Shown here piece by piece: positions 23,672 to 32,321 of a stretch of 33,691 nucleotides of DNA. Source of the DNA: Acidimicrobium ferrooxidans DSM 10331 (lineage in GTDB: Bacteria; Actinomycetota; Acidimicrobiia; Acidimicrobiales; Ilumatobacteraceae); NCBI GenBank assembly GCA_945865395.1, contig CAMBDT010000006.1, positions 1-33,691 of the forward strand, in the 5' to 3' direction. Within the stretch, counting starts at the first letter, position 1. The number at the start of each line of letters is the position of its first letter. A program made the translations under genes and the position numbers. The notes below the pieces were generated by a model, which saw only the letters and a program-made list of their open reading frames with translations, did not search any database and was not told the origin of the DNA.

Positions 23672-25614
23672 GCGGCACGATTGGTCGTGCGTTTCTTTTA
23701 GTCGGTTTTATCGCCGCAGTTTTTGGTGCGTTCGCAGCATTCACTGGCGCGCGCCGCAACGACCAACAAATAATTCGGTTGATTCCAAGATTTTCGGTGC
23801 TCTCGTTCGCAGCCGCGACCGGCGCATTCGCCGCAATGGAGTATGCGATGATCACCCGCGACTTTTCGCTGGCGTATGTGCAAAAAGTTGGCTCGTGGTC
23901 GACGCCCGCTCTTTATAACTTCGCCGCGGTCTGGAGTGCGCTCGAAGGTTCAATCTTGATGTGGGTGCTCGTGTTGGCCGGTTACACATTGGCGGTTTCG
24001 TTTTGGGTTCGCAAACGAATGCAAGATCTGATCGCGTCTTGGGCGCTCGGTGTGATGTTCGTCGTCTCGGCGTTCTTTTTTCTGGTTTCATTTTTTCCGG
24101 CAAATCCGTTTGCAGTCGGCGCACCGGGTGTGCTCGACGGCCCCGGTCCGAACCCACTGTTGCAAAACCACATCTTGGTGATGTTTCATCCGCCAATTTT
24201 GTATCTCGGTTATGTCGGCGTTACGGTGCCATTCGCGTTTGCGATTGCTGCGCTAATCACGGGTCGCGTCGGCGAAGGTTGGCTTGTCGCAACTCGTCGC
24301 TGGTCGCTTTTCGCGTGGGGCTTTTTAACTTTCGGCATCGCGCTTGGCAGTTGGTGGAGTTACGAAGTTTTGGGATGGAGTGGCGTGTGGGCATGGGACC
24401 CAGTCGAAAACGCCTCGCTTCTGCCGTGGATTACCGGTACTGCATACATTCACTCGGTGTTGGTGCAAGAGCGCCGTGGCATGTTGCGTGTCTGGAATAT
24501 TTCTTTGCTTGTCGCAACTTTTAGTTTGACAATTCTGGGCACCTTCTTAACTCGCTCGGGTGTTTTGAACAGTGTGCACGCGTTTAGCGAGAGCAGCATC
24601 GGCTCGTGGTTCTTGGCGATGTTCGCAGTTGTGCTCGTCGTTTCAATCGGCTTGATCGGTTGGCGTGGCGACAAACTTCGCAGCCCGGGCGTGATCGACT
24701 CGCCCCTGTCGCGAGAGGCCGCGTTTTTGGCGAACAATGTTTTGTTTGCGGTGTTTGCATTCGTCGTTTTGTTGGGCACGGTGTTTCCGTTGATTGTCGA
24801 AGCGTTGCAAGATCGACAGATTGCAGTAGGTGCACCGTTTTTCGACAAACTTTCGATGCCGATCGGCTTGGCTTTGTTGACGCTGATGGCGATCGCGCCG
24901 GTCTTGCCGTGGCGCAAAGCATCAACCGAAACTTTGCGCGAAAGACTTTTCTGGCCCGCATGGTGCGGAGTAGCGGCACTTGTCGCGAGTTTGTTGCTTG
25001 GCGCATATGGCCTCGCACCACTTTTGACTTTCACGCTCGGTGGAGTTTCGTCTGGTGCTGCGATGCGACAAGTTGTTTTGGCAACTCGTCGTCAAGGCTG
25101 GCGCGGGCTTGTTGGTCGCGCCAATGGCGGCATGATCGTGCATCTTGGCGTCATTTTGATCGCGGTCGCATTGGGCGCTTCGAATAGTTACAGCAAGAGC
25201 CAAGAGTTGTCGCTGGTTGCAAATGTTGAAGCAACTTTTGCTGGCCACACCTTTGAGTTACAAGATGTTGTCGAGGTTCGCGACGATCGCAGCATCAGCG
25301 TCAAAGCACTGGTGCTTGTCGACGGCAAAAAGATTTATGCACCGGCGATAACCAAATACACACGCATCGGCATGAATGTTGGCACACCGTCGGTGCGCAC
25401 TTCTTTGACCACAGATATTTATCTGACTCTCGAACCGCCAGTTCGCCAAGATGCAAATGAAGCGCGCATCAAAGTTTTTGTCAAACCGATGATCATTTGG
25501 TTATGGATAGGCACTGCGCTGATGGCTGTCGGCACCGTGCTCGCGGCGTTTCCCGGTCGTCGTCGCAAACCCACTGACGCAACAAGCGCACCAGTTGAAG
25601 TGGCTCAGTCGTGA
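23650..25614 (+). CDS. ccmF: Heme lyase CcmF/NrfE family
   Basis: WSALEGSILMWVLVLA, WWSYEVLGWSGVWAWDPVENASLLPWITGTAYIHSVLVQERRGMLRVWNISLLVATFSLTILGTFLTRSGVLNSVHAF. Confidence 0.96.
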   Translation: MFASAGISGTIGRAFLLVGFIAAVFGAFAAFTGARRNDQQIIRLIPRFSVLSFAAATGAFAAMEYAMITRDFSLAYVQKVGSWSTPALYNFAAVWSALEGSILMWVLVLAGYTLAVSFWVRKRMQDLIASWALGVMFVVSAFFFLVSFFPANPFAVGAPGVLDGPGPNPLLQNHILVMFHPPILYLGYVGVTVPFAFAIAALITGRVGEGWLVATRRWSLFAWGFLTFGIALGSWWSYEVLGWSGVWAWDPVENASLLPWITGTAYIHSVLVQERRGMLRVWNISLLVATFSLTILGTFLTRSGVLNSVHAFSESSIGSWFLAMFAVVLVVSIGLIGWRGDKLRSPGVIDSPLSREAAFLANNVLFAVFAFVVLLGTVFPLIVEALQDRQIAVGAPFFDKLSMPIGLALLTLMAIAPVLPWRKASTETLRERLFWPAWCGVAALVASLLLGAYGLAPLLTFTLGGVSSGAAMRQVVLATRRQGWRGLVGRANGGMIVHLGVILIAVALGASNSYSKSQELSLVANVEATFAGHTFELQDVVEVRDDRSISVKALVLVDGKKIYAPAITKYTRIGMNVGTPSVRTSLTTDIYLTLEPPVRQDANEARIKVFVKPMIIWLWIGTALMAVGTVLAAFPGRRRKPTDATSAPVEVAQS

Positions 25615-26162
25615 AGTCGCGAAATCTAGTCAAGATTGTTACGACAGTTGTTGGCATTGTGATCGCGCTATTTTTCGTGGTGCTGGTTGCATCTGACCCC
25701 GATCAAGACATTGTCGCCCAGTCGCCGTTGTTGGGTCAGCCCGCACCTGCGGTCGCAAGTGAAACAATCGACGGCGACCAATTTGTTCTAGAGCGTCGCA
25801 AAGGCTCTTGGGTGGTGCTCAACTTTTTTAATTCGACCTGCGTGCCGTGCATCAACGAACACGATCTATTGATTGAGTTCGCCAACTCTGAAGCGATGAA
25901 CCCAAATGCAGCCGAAATTTACACGATCATCAACGACGACAGTTCAGATGCAGTGCGAGACTTCTTCGTCAAAAATGGCGGCGATTGGCAAAAAATCAAA
26001 GACGACAACGGTGCGATTGCCGTTGCATTCGGCGTGGCGAGGGTGCCAGAAACTTGGATCATCGATCCGAACGGTTTGGTTCGCTTGCGCATCACGGGCG
26101 AGTTGAGTCGCGGTTTGTTGACCGAGCAAGTCAATAAGTTGCGCGACGGGTTCTCTTCGTGA
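25611..26162 (+). CDS. ccmG: Thiol:disulfide interchange protein CcmG/DsbE (TlpA-like)
   Basis: Membrane anchor, thioredoxin fold with VVLNFFNSTCVPCINEHDLL (CxxC), cis-Pro region ARVPETWIIDPNGLVRLRITG. Confidence 0.92.
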   Translation: MKSRNLVKIVTTVVGIVIALFFVVLVASDPDQDIVAQSPLLGQPAPAVASETIDGDQFVLERRKGSWVVLNFFNSTCVPCINEHDLLIEFANSEAMNPNAAEIYTIINDDSSDAVRDFFVKNGGDWQKIKDDNGAIAVAFGVARVPETWIIDPNGLVRLRITGELSRGLLTEQVNKLRDGFSS

Positions 26163-27289
26163 AAACTCGCAATTCTGTTTGGTTGGCGATGTTTTTGCTC
26201 GTCGCGCTGCTGCTTGTGGTTGGCGCGAGTCGCACTGGAGGACCAAAGACACAACAAGATCGAATCGATGCGATTACTGCGGTATTGGCGTGCCCAACCT
26301 GTTCGGGCGAGAGCGTTTTTGTCTCGCGTGCCGCGGCAGCAGAGTCGATTCGCGCCGAAGTTGCGCGCCAAGTTGCTGCAGGCTTGCGCACCGATGAGCA
26401 GATTGTCGGCTATATCGAGCAGCGTTTTGGTGGTCAAGTGTTGTTGGTGCCGCGCGCATCGGGTGTTGACGCACTTGTTTGGGCGCTGCCCGTGGCTGCT
26501 TTAGTTTTTTCGATCTACTTGTTGTTTTCTGCATTAACCAAAAGGCGCACCAACTTGTCTGGTGATCTAACAGATCAACGTGAGTTTTTGACAAATTCGC
26601 TTCACGATCTTGAACAAGAACACAAATATGGCGACTTAGCCGATAAAGAGTTTGAGTCTCTGCGCAAAGACTATGAATCTCGCGTCGCATCCGTAAATGC
26701 GCAAATCGAAAATCTTGAATCTGATGAACAGATACTCTTAGCAATCTCAGACTCAGAACCAAAAAATTTGCCTCGCGCTTTGGTTACGACTGTGGTCGTG
26801 TTGCTGGTCGCGACTTTCGCGGGTTGGTTGGTCGCCAAGCAGTCTGGGCAGAGGCTCGCTGGCGATTCACTCGCTGGCTCGATCGAAGACTCGACTGCGA
26901 CGGTTCTCTCGCGTGCCCGAGCGACAAACTTTGTTGACCCGAAAGCAGCGATCGAGCTTTATACGCAAGTACTCGAAGTCGACCCAGACAATGTTGAGGC
27001 GCTGACATATCGCGCTTGGTTGCTTGTGTTGATTGCTCGCAGTGCGGGTGACGAAGTCAAGCAACTTGCATTCGCCTCGGCATCGAGTGATCTCGAACAA
27101 GCCATTGCACTTGACCCTGATTACGCCGATGCTCATTGCTTTTTGGGCATCACTCGGTTTCGACTCGGCGACGACGCGTCGGGTGCAAAAGAGCAGTTGA
27201 CAATTTGTGCCGCGAAAAACCCGCCAGCCGAAGTGAAGAGTTTCGTCGATTCGATCGTGGCCGAGGTTGACGCCGCGCTCGACAAATAA
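26159..27289 (+). CDS. ccmH: CcmH-CcmI (CycH) fusion: apocytochrome thiol reductase domain plus TPR domain
   Basis: N-terminal domain ITAVLACPTCSGESVFVSRAAAAESIRAEVARQVAAGLRTDEQIVGYIEQRFGGQVLLVPR (CxxC). C-terminal TPR-like VLEVDPDNVEALTYRAWLL...AIALDPDYADAHCFLGITRFRLGD. Confidence 0.9.
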   Translation: MKTRNSVWLAMFLLVALLLVVGASRTGGPKTQQDRIDAITAVLACPTCSGESVFVSRAAAAESIRAEVARQVAAGLRTDEQIVGYIEQRFGGQVLLVPRASGVDALVWALPVAALVFSIYLLFSALTKRRTNLSGDLTDQREFLTNSLHDLEQEHKYGDLADKEFESLRKDYESRVASVNAQIENLESDEQILLAISDSEPKNLPRALVTTVVVLLVATFAGWLVAKQSGQRLAGDSLAGSIEDSTATVLSRARATNFVDPKAAIELYTQVLEVDPDNVEALTYRAWLLVLIARSAGDEVKQLAFASASSDLEQAIALDPDYADAHCFLGITRFRLGDDASGAKEQLTICAAKNPPAEVKSFVDSIVAEVDAALDK

Positions 27290-27293
27290 ATTT

Positions 27294-27761
27294 TTAGTCT
27301 TCGATCTGCGGTGGTGGCCAGGCGGTCGCCGATTTAAAGCCCCTGTTCGTGCGTTCGACGACCCAGACCGAACCTTTTCGCCAGTCTGGCTTCGATTCGA
27401 TTTTCATTCCACGACGCTCGAGTGTCTTGATCAACTCGGGAATCATGTCGCCGTGGCTTGAGAGCACGGTCGAGTCTTCGACTTCTTCGGCAATCTCGAG
27501 CATGTCGGCAACATCGCCAAACTCGATCAGTCGCTTGTCAACTTTGACTTTGAGTTTTTTTGCTTTGGCGAGCGGCTCGAGTGTTTGAACACACCGAGTT
27601 GCGGGGCTTGAGATCAAACTTGTAATTGAAAGTTTCTTGAGTTGTTCGGCAATCATTTCGGCTTGCTGCCAACCGGTTTTGCTCAGGGGTCGCAAGTTGT
27701 CTTCATCGTGCCACTCGCTGCGTTTGCCCGCCTTGGCATGTCGCACTATATAAATAGTCAC
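27294..27761 (-). CDS. sixA: SixA-like phosphohistidine phosphatase (histidine phosphatase superfamily)
   Basis: MTIYIVRHAKAGKRSEWHDEDNLRPLSKTGWQQAEMIAEQL (RHG-type motif RHA), SSPATRCVQTLEPLA, SSHGDMI. Confidence 0.88.
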   Translation of the reverse strand: MTIYIVRHAKAGKRSEWHDEDNLRPLSKTGWQQAEMIAEQLKKLSITSLISSPATRCVQTLEPLAKAKKLKVKVDKRLIEFGDVADMLEIAEEVEDSTVLSSHGDMIPELIKTLERRGMKIESKPDWRKGSVWVVERTNRGFKSATAWPPPQIED

Positions 27762-27827
27762 ATCAGAAATGTATCTTGATTGATTTAAAACTGTTCATCG
27801 ACGAGAGATTTAAGGCAGAATTAACCT

Positions 27828-28439
27828 ATGGGTTTCTTTGATCGCAATCGCGATGAGTTGGCTGCCAAAGGCTTCGACAAGTCGCGACTTCCGCCTGGTC
27901 AGTATTTGACTGATCGGTTTCCCGTTTTGCATGTTGGCGAAGTGCCGACATACAAACAAGGCGAATGGAGTTTGACGATCGACGGGCTCGTTGAAAAACC
28001 TTTCACAATTTCATTTGAAGAACTTCGAGCGATGCCTGCGACCAAACTCACAACAGATATTCACTGTGTCACCAAGTGGTCAAAGTTCGACACGACATGG
28101 ACGGGCGTGCGAGTGCGCGACTTGTTCGAGCGTGCCAAAATTTCTGAAACTGTGAGCCATGTGATGGGGCACGCAGAACATGGTTACACCGCGAATCTTC
28201 CGCTCGCAGACATCATGCGCGATGATTCGCTCGTGGTTTATGCCTATGAAGGCGAAGACATTGATCCAATCCATGGTGGGCCAGTGCGGCTGTTGATCCC
28301 ACAGTTGTATTTCTGGAAATCGCCGAAGTGGTTGCGCAGATTAGAACTGATGTCGGCTGATGCCCCAGGCTTCTGGGAAGAAAACGGCTACCACATGTAT
28401 GGCGACCCGTTTTTAGAGCAGAGATTTTGGGGCGACTGA
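27828..28439 (+). CDS. Sulfite oxidase-like molybdopterin-dependent oxidoreductase (cytoplasmic, no signal peptide)
   Basis: WSLTIDGLVEKPFTISFEELRAMPATKLTTDIHCVTKWSKFDTTWTGVRVRDLF (conserved Cys), EHGYTANLPLAD, HGGPVRLLIPQLYFWKSPKWLRRLEL. Confidence 0.92.
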   Translation: MGFFDRNRDELAAKGFDKSRLPPGQYLTDRFPVLHVGEVPTYKQGEWSLTIDGLVEKPFTISFEELRAMPATKLTTDIHCVTKWSKFDTTWTGVRVRDLFERAKISETVSHVMGHAEHGYTANLPLADIMRDDSLVVYAYEGEDIDPIHGGPVRLLIPQLYFWKSPKWLRRLELMSADAPGFWEENGYHMYGDPFLEQRFWGD

Positions 28440-28474
28440 AAATTAAGTAGTTGACTAAATAACTAGTCGAATAA

Positions 28475-29275
28475 TTAAATAGTTGTGGCGCAGAAAGTGT
28501 CGCCCATTGGCAGCGACGATGAAAGTTCGGGGTTCGTCTCACCATAAAGTGCGGTCAACATGCCTTTGACCATGCCGCGATCGACCGCGCAAATCACCGG
28601 ATGTTCAATTGCGAGATCGCCAAACGGGCAGTGATTGTTGACAATACGAAGTTGATTGTTGCGCTGGTCGGCGTGCGCGGCAAAACCGTGCGCGGTCAAC
28701 GCGTCGGCGACAGCCTGCAATGCCGAACGCAAAGATCGCTGGGTCTGGTTGATGTCGTCACCCGTGAGACTTGTCGCCATTGCGCGACCATATTGCTGAC
28801 CGACTTCTTCGGCCATCTCGGTGGCTTCTTTTGGTGTCAGCAAAGTTAGCGCTTTGCCGAGCAGTGATAAAACTAAATCGTCGCTACGAACCGGAAACTC
28901 AAGCGACTGGTTTGGGTTCGTCGCGGTGTAGTGCTTCGATGGGCGACCCGCGCCTGCGCCGTCTTGTCGAGCAATTTGCACCTCGAGATATCCGCCTGCA
29001 GCAAGTTTGTCGAGGTGATGTCGCGCGACATTCGCGTGCAATTTAAACTTTTCGGCGACCTCGCTTGCAGTGACACCATTTTTTGATTCGCGAGTGAAAA
29101 GATAAATTGCCCGACGAGTTGGGTCACCAAATGCGGATGTGATTGCTGACACGGTGGCGGTGAAGTCGCTGTTGTTTAGTGGACTCGTCGCCTCGCGTGC
29201 AACAACAGTTGTCGCAGAAGTTTGGCTTGCAACAGGTGCTTTTTGACTCACGAGAGATATTCTACCTATAGCCAT
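28475..29275 (-). CDS. SufR-like HTH transcriptional regulator with C-terminal Cys ligands (putative Fe-S sensor)
   Basis: N-terminal winged HTH (FGDPTRRAIYLFTRESKNGVTASEVAEKFKLHANVARHHLDKLAAGGYLEVQ). C-terminal NNHCPFGDLAIEHPVICAVDRGMVKGMLTALYGE...GDTFC. The start may be downstream of 29275. Confidence 0.85.
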   Translation of the reverse strand: MAIGRISLVSQKAPVASQTSATTVVAREATSPLNNSDFTATVSAITSAFGDPTRRAIYLFTRESKNGVTASEVAEKFKLHANVARHHLDKLAAGGYLEVQIARQDGAGAGRPSKHYTATNPNQSLEFPVRSDDLVLSLLGKALTLLTPKEATEMAEEVGQQYGRAMATSLTGDDINQTQRSLRSALQAVADALTAHGFAAHADQRNNQLRIVNNHCPFGDLAIEHPVICAVDRGMVKGMLTALYGETNPELSSSLPMGDTFCATTI

Positions 29276-29315
29276 AGTGTTTATTATTTAGCGACCCGAA
29301 CGGATCAAACCCCAA

Positions 29316-30464
29316 ATGTCTTTGCCAAAAGTAGAACAACTGATCGATGCGCTGCGCCCGGTGCAAGACCCCGAATTGAATCGCTCGATTGTCGATCTTG
29401 GCATGGTGCGCGATGTTCAGATTCAGCCGTCAGGCGCGGTGTCGCTGACCGTCGTTCTGACAATTGCGGGTTGTCCGTTGCGCAACGAAATTCAAACTCG
29501 AGTCAATACTGCGTTGCGCAGTCTCGACGGCGTAAAAGATGTCGCGCTTAATTTTGGCGTGATGAACGACGAAGAGCGTGCGAAGGTGCGCGAACTTGTG
29601 CACGGCAATCCCGCGGCGACAGCTGGTAGCAACCCAGCGCAAGGTCACTCTGAGGGCAGAAAAATCTCGTTTGCCCAACCAGGGTCGAAGACACGACCGA
29701 TTTTAATTTCGTCGGGCAAAGGTGGCGTTGGCAAAAGCAGTGTGACGACAAATCTCGCAGTTTCGTTGGCCGCTGCTGGCTACAAAGTTGGCGTGGTTGA
29801 CGCCGATATTTATGGCTATTCGATTCCGCGAATGTTGGGCACCGATCGTGACCCGGTCGTGATCGACAACATGTTGTTGCCACCCGAAGCGTGGGGTGTG
29901 CGTTGCATTTCGATTGGCTATTTTGTGCCCGAGGGTCAGGCGGTCGTGTGGCGTGGTCCGATGTTGCACAAAGCACTCGAACAATTCTTGACCGACGTCT
30001 ACTGGGATGAACCTGATTTCTTGTTGATCGACATGCCGCCAGGCACAGGCGACATTGCATTGAGCTTGAGCCAATATTTGCCTCGTGCCGAAGTGTTGGT
30101 TGTGACCACGCCGCAAGTGGCTGCGCAGAAAGTTGCTCGTTTGTCAGCAGCGATGGCAGTAAAAGTCAATCTGCCTGTTCGCGGCATCATCGAAAACATG
30201 TCGTGGTTCATCGGCGAAGACAGTCAGCGTTATGAATTGTTCGGCAGTGGCGGTGGGCAGTTGTTGGCCGACGAATTGAAAGTGCCACTGCTGGCGCAGA
30301 TTCCGCTTGTCGAGATGTTGCGCGAAGGTGGCGACACCGGCAAGCCAATTGCTGCAGTTGCCCCAGAGTCTGAGGTGGGTTTGATTTTTGCACAACTCGC
30401 AAAGCGAATCGCCGAAGACATGAAGCCCAAGAAAGTCTTCAGCGCCGCACTCAAAGTTAACTAG
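29316..30464 (+). CDS. mrp: Mrp/ApbC (NBP35-like) Fe-S cluster carrier P-loop ATPase with N-terminal MIP18/DUF59 domain
   Basis: ALRPVQDPELNRSIVDLGMVRDVQ (DUF59), ISSGKGGVGKSSVTTNLAVSLA (deviant Walker A), DADIYGYSIPRMLG, LLIDMPPGTGDIALSLSQ. Confidence 0.96.
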   Translation: MSLPKVEQLIDALRPVQDPELNRSIVDLGMVRDVQIQPSGAVSLTVVLTIAGCPLRNEIQTRVNTALRSLDGVKDVALNFGVMNDEERAKVRELVHGNPAATAGSNPAQGHSEGRKISFAQPGSKTRPILISSGKGGVGKSSVTTNLAVSLAAAGYKVGVVDADIYGYSIPRMLGTDRDPVVIDNMLLPPEAWGVRCISIGYFVPEGQAVVWRGPMLHKALEQFLTDVYWDEPDFLLIDMPPGTGDIALSLSQYLPRAEVLVVTTPQVAAQKVARLSAAMAVKVNLPVRGIIENMSWFIGEDSQRYELFGSGGGQLLADELKVPLLAQIPLVEMLREGGDTGKPIAAVAPESEVGLIFAQLAKRIAEDMKPKKVFSAALKVN

Positions 30465-30542
30465 TGCGTCTGGTGCATTGCGCCTAGTGTGTTAGATAGT
30501 TAATCGGTTAGTGCAATACCCAACAAACGAAAGAAGAAAATA

Positions 30543-30779
30543 GTGGATATTCGAATCGGCGTTTCGCACGCCTCGCGAGAAATTGCCCTTGAAATGCCAG
30601 ACGACGAAAAGTCGATAGCGAAGACCAAAGCGGCGGTGGAAGCGGCTCTCGGTGGCGGGGCGCCAATTCTCTGGCTTACTGATAAGCGTGGCAAAGAAAC
30701 CGCAATTCCTGCGGCGAAGATCGCCTTCGTTGAATTTGGTGCGCCGAATGGCGACCGCAAGATGGGTTTTGGCAGTTAG
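30543..30779 (+). CDS. DUF3107 family small protein
   Basis: MDIRIGVSHASREIALEMPDDEKSIAKTKAAVEAALGGGAPILWLTDKRGKETAIPAAKIAFVEFGAPNGDRKMGFGS resembles actinobacterial DUF3107 (TB9.4-like) proteins. Confidence 0.85.
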   Translation: MDIRIGVSHASREIALEMPDDEKSIAKTKAAVEAALGGGAPILWLTDKRGKETAIPAAKIAFVEFGAPNGDRKMGFGS

Positions 30780-30793
30780 TTAGTTAAGTCTTT

Positions 30794-32296
30794 ATGCCAA
30801 CACTTGTTGAGATTGCGCACGAACACAGCAATCTTGATGAGGCGTCGCTCGAACATTTAAATTCTCTGCTGTCTGAGTGGGGCATGCTGGCCGATTTTTG
30901 TTTCGCCGACATGTTGCTCTATTTGCCAACTCACGATTCGCAATTCATTGTCGCGGCACAAGTGCGAGCCGCAACTGGTCAGACGCTCTATGACACAGAT
31001 CTCGTCGGCGTGGTCGCAGACCCGCTCGAGCGGGTGATGATCGAAAAAGCGTTTAAGACGCACAAAGTGACGACGGGTGAAATAAAAGTTGAGACGATAG
31101 TTGAACCGGTGAATTTAATGGCGATTCCGGTCATGTTTGACGCTCGAATCATTGCCGTGTTGACACGCGAATGGTCGCAACGCACGGGGCGAAAGCCCGG
31201 GCAACTTGAGCGAACCTACTTGGCGATTTTTGAAGTGTTCTCGAAAATGATCTCAACTGGGTTGTTTCCTTTTGAGGGACGGGGTGCCGATGCGACTGTC
31301 GCGCCGCGAGTGGGAGACGGTGTAGTCGTGCTCGATGCTGACACGCGCGTGCGTTATGCATCCCCAAATGCAGTTTCGGCGATGCATCGCGTTGGCATTA
31401 GCGCAAACGCTGTCGGCCAGACATTGGCCGAACTCGGCATCGCCGAGACGGCTGCACGACACGCCTTTGAGCGACTCGAGCCAGTTGTCGAAGAGTTTGA
31501 GCAAAATACCGATGTGACTTTGCTGACGCGAACGATACCGACGTTGAAGCGCACCGGGCGACAAGTTTCTGTCACGGGTGGCGTCGTGCTGTTGCGCGAT
31601 GTATCAGAACTTCGTCGTCGCGATCGACTGTTGCTGACGAAAGATGCGACGATTCGCGAGATTCATCACCGAGTAAAAAACAATCTGCAGACGATTTCAT
31701 CGTTGTTGCGCCTTCAGGTTCGCCGGCTCAAGAGCGAAGAAGCGATCTCGGCGATCACCGAATCGGTGCGTCGCATTCGCACGATTGCCCTCGTGCACGA
31801 AACTCTCTCGCGTGAAGCGGGCGAAGATATCTCGTTTATTGAAATCGTACGACCGTTGTTGCGCTTGGTTGAAGAAGGTCTGCAATCGGCTGATCGGCCC
31901 GTGAAATTTAGTGTCGTCGGCGATGGTGGTCGCCTGCCGGCGACGATTGCGACACCGCTTTCTGTAGTGATTCTTGAATTGTTGCAAAACGCAGTTGACC
32001 ACGGGTTTCCAGAGGGCAGTAAAGGTGGTTCGGTGCTCGTCTTGCTCTCACACTCTCTCGATGGTCAGTTAGTCGTCAAAGTTATTGACAATGGGCAAGG
32101 GCTGAAGTCTGACTTTGACATGGCAAAAGTGACTGGGCTCGGGTTGTCGATCGTGCGCACTTTGGTGACTACCGAGTTGGCGGGCACGATTCAGATGCGT
32201 GCGGCAATGGTTGGCGATTCGACCAAAGATCTAAAGATCGCCCGCGATGGCGATGGAACGGTTGTCGATCTGGTGATACCGACCGTCGGCGAATAA
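30794..32296 (+). CDS. pdtaS: Sensor histidine kinase, PdtaS-like (N-terminal GAF-like, PAS, HisKA_2, HATPase_c)
   Basis: REIHHRVKNNLQTISSLLRLQVRRLKSEEA (HisKA_2 phospho-acceptor), RIRTIALVHETLSRE, ELLQNAVDHGFPEG, VIDNGQGL, TGLGLSIVRTLVTTELAGTI. Confidence 0.92.
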   Translation: MPTLVEIAHEHSNLDEASLEHLNSLLSEWGMLADFCFADMLLYLPTHDSQFIVAAQVRAATGQTLYDTDLVGVVADPLERVMIEKAFKTHKVTTGEIKVETIVEPVNLMAIPVMFDARIIAVLTREWSQRTGRKPGQLERTYLAIFEVFSKMISTGLFPFEGRGADATVAPRVGDGVVVLDADTRVRYASPNAVSAMHRVGISANAVGQTLAELGIAETAARHAFERLEPVVEEFEQNTDVTLLTRTIPTLKRTGRQVSVTGGVVLLRDVSELRRRDRLLLTKDATIREIHHRVKNNLQTISSLLRLQVRRLKSEEAISAITESVRRIRTIALVHETLSREAGEDISFIEIVRPLLRLVEEGLQSADRPVKFSVVGDGGRLPATIATPLSVVILELLQNAVDHGFPEGSKGGSVLVLLSHSLDGQLVVKVIDNGQGLKSDFDMAKVTGLGLSIVRTLVTTELAGTIQMRAAMVGDSTKDLKIARDGDGTVVDLVIPTVGE

Positions 32297-32321
32297 CTGA
32301 CTATTGGCGGTTAGCCGTGGC

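Noticed and set aside
23961-25187. Plus-strand alternate-frame ORFs (187 aa and 193 aa) inside ccmF
   Set aside because: Out-of-frame within ccmF; Arg/Cys/Ser-rich shadow translations.
28440-28474. AT-rich segment with imperfect repeat GACTA-AATAAC-TAGTC between convergent genes
   Set aside because: Short stem with low GC; could be a weak terminator but not distinguishable from AT-rich spacer.
29548-30116. Minus-strand ORFs of 170 and 137 aa
   Set aside because: Antisense to mrp, which has unambiguous P-loop and DUF59 motifs.
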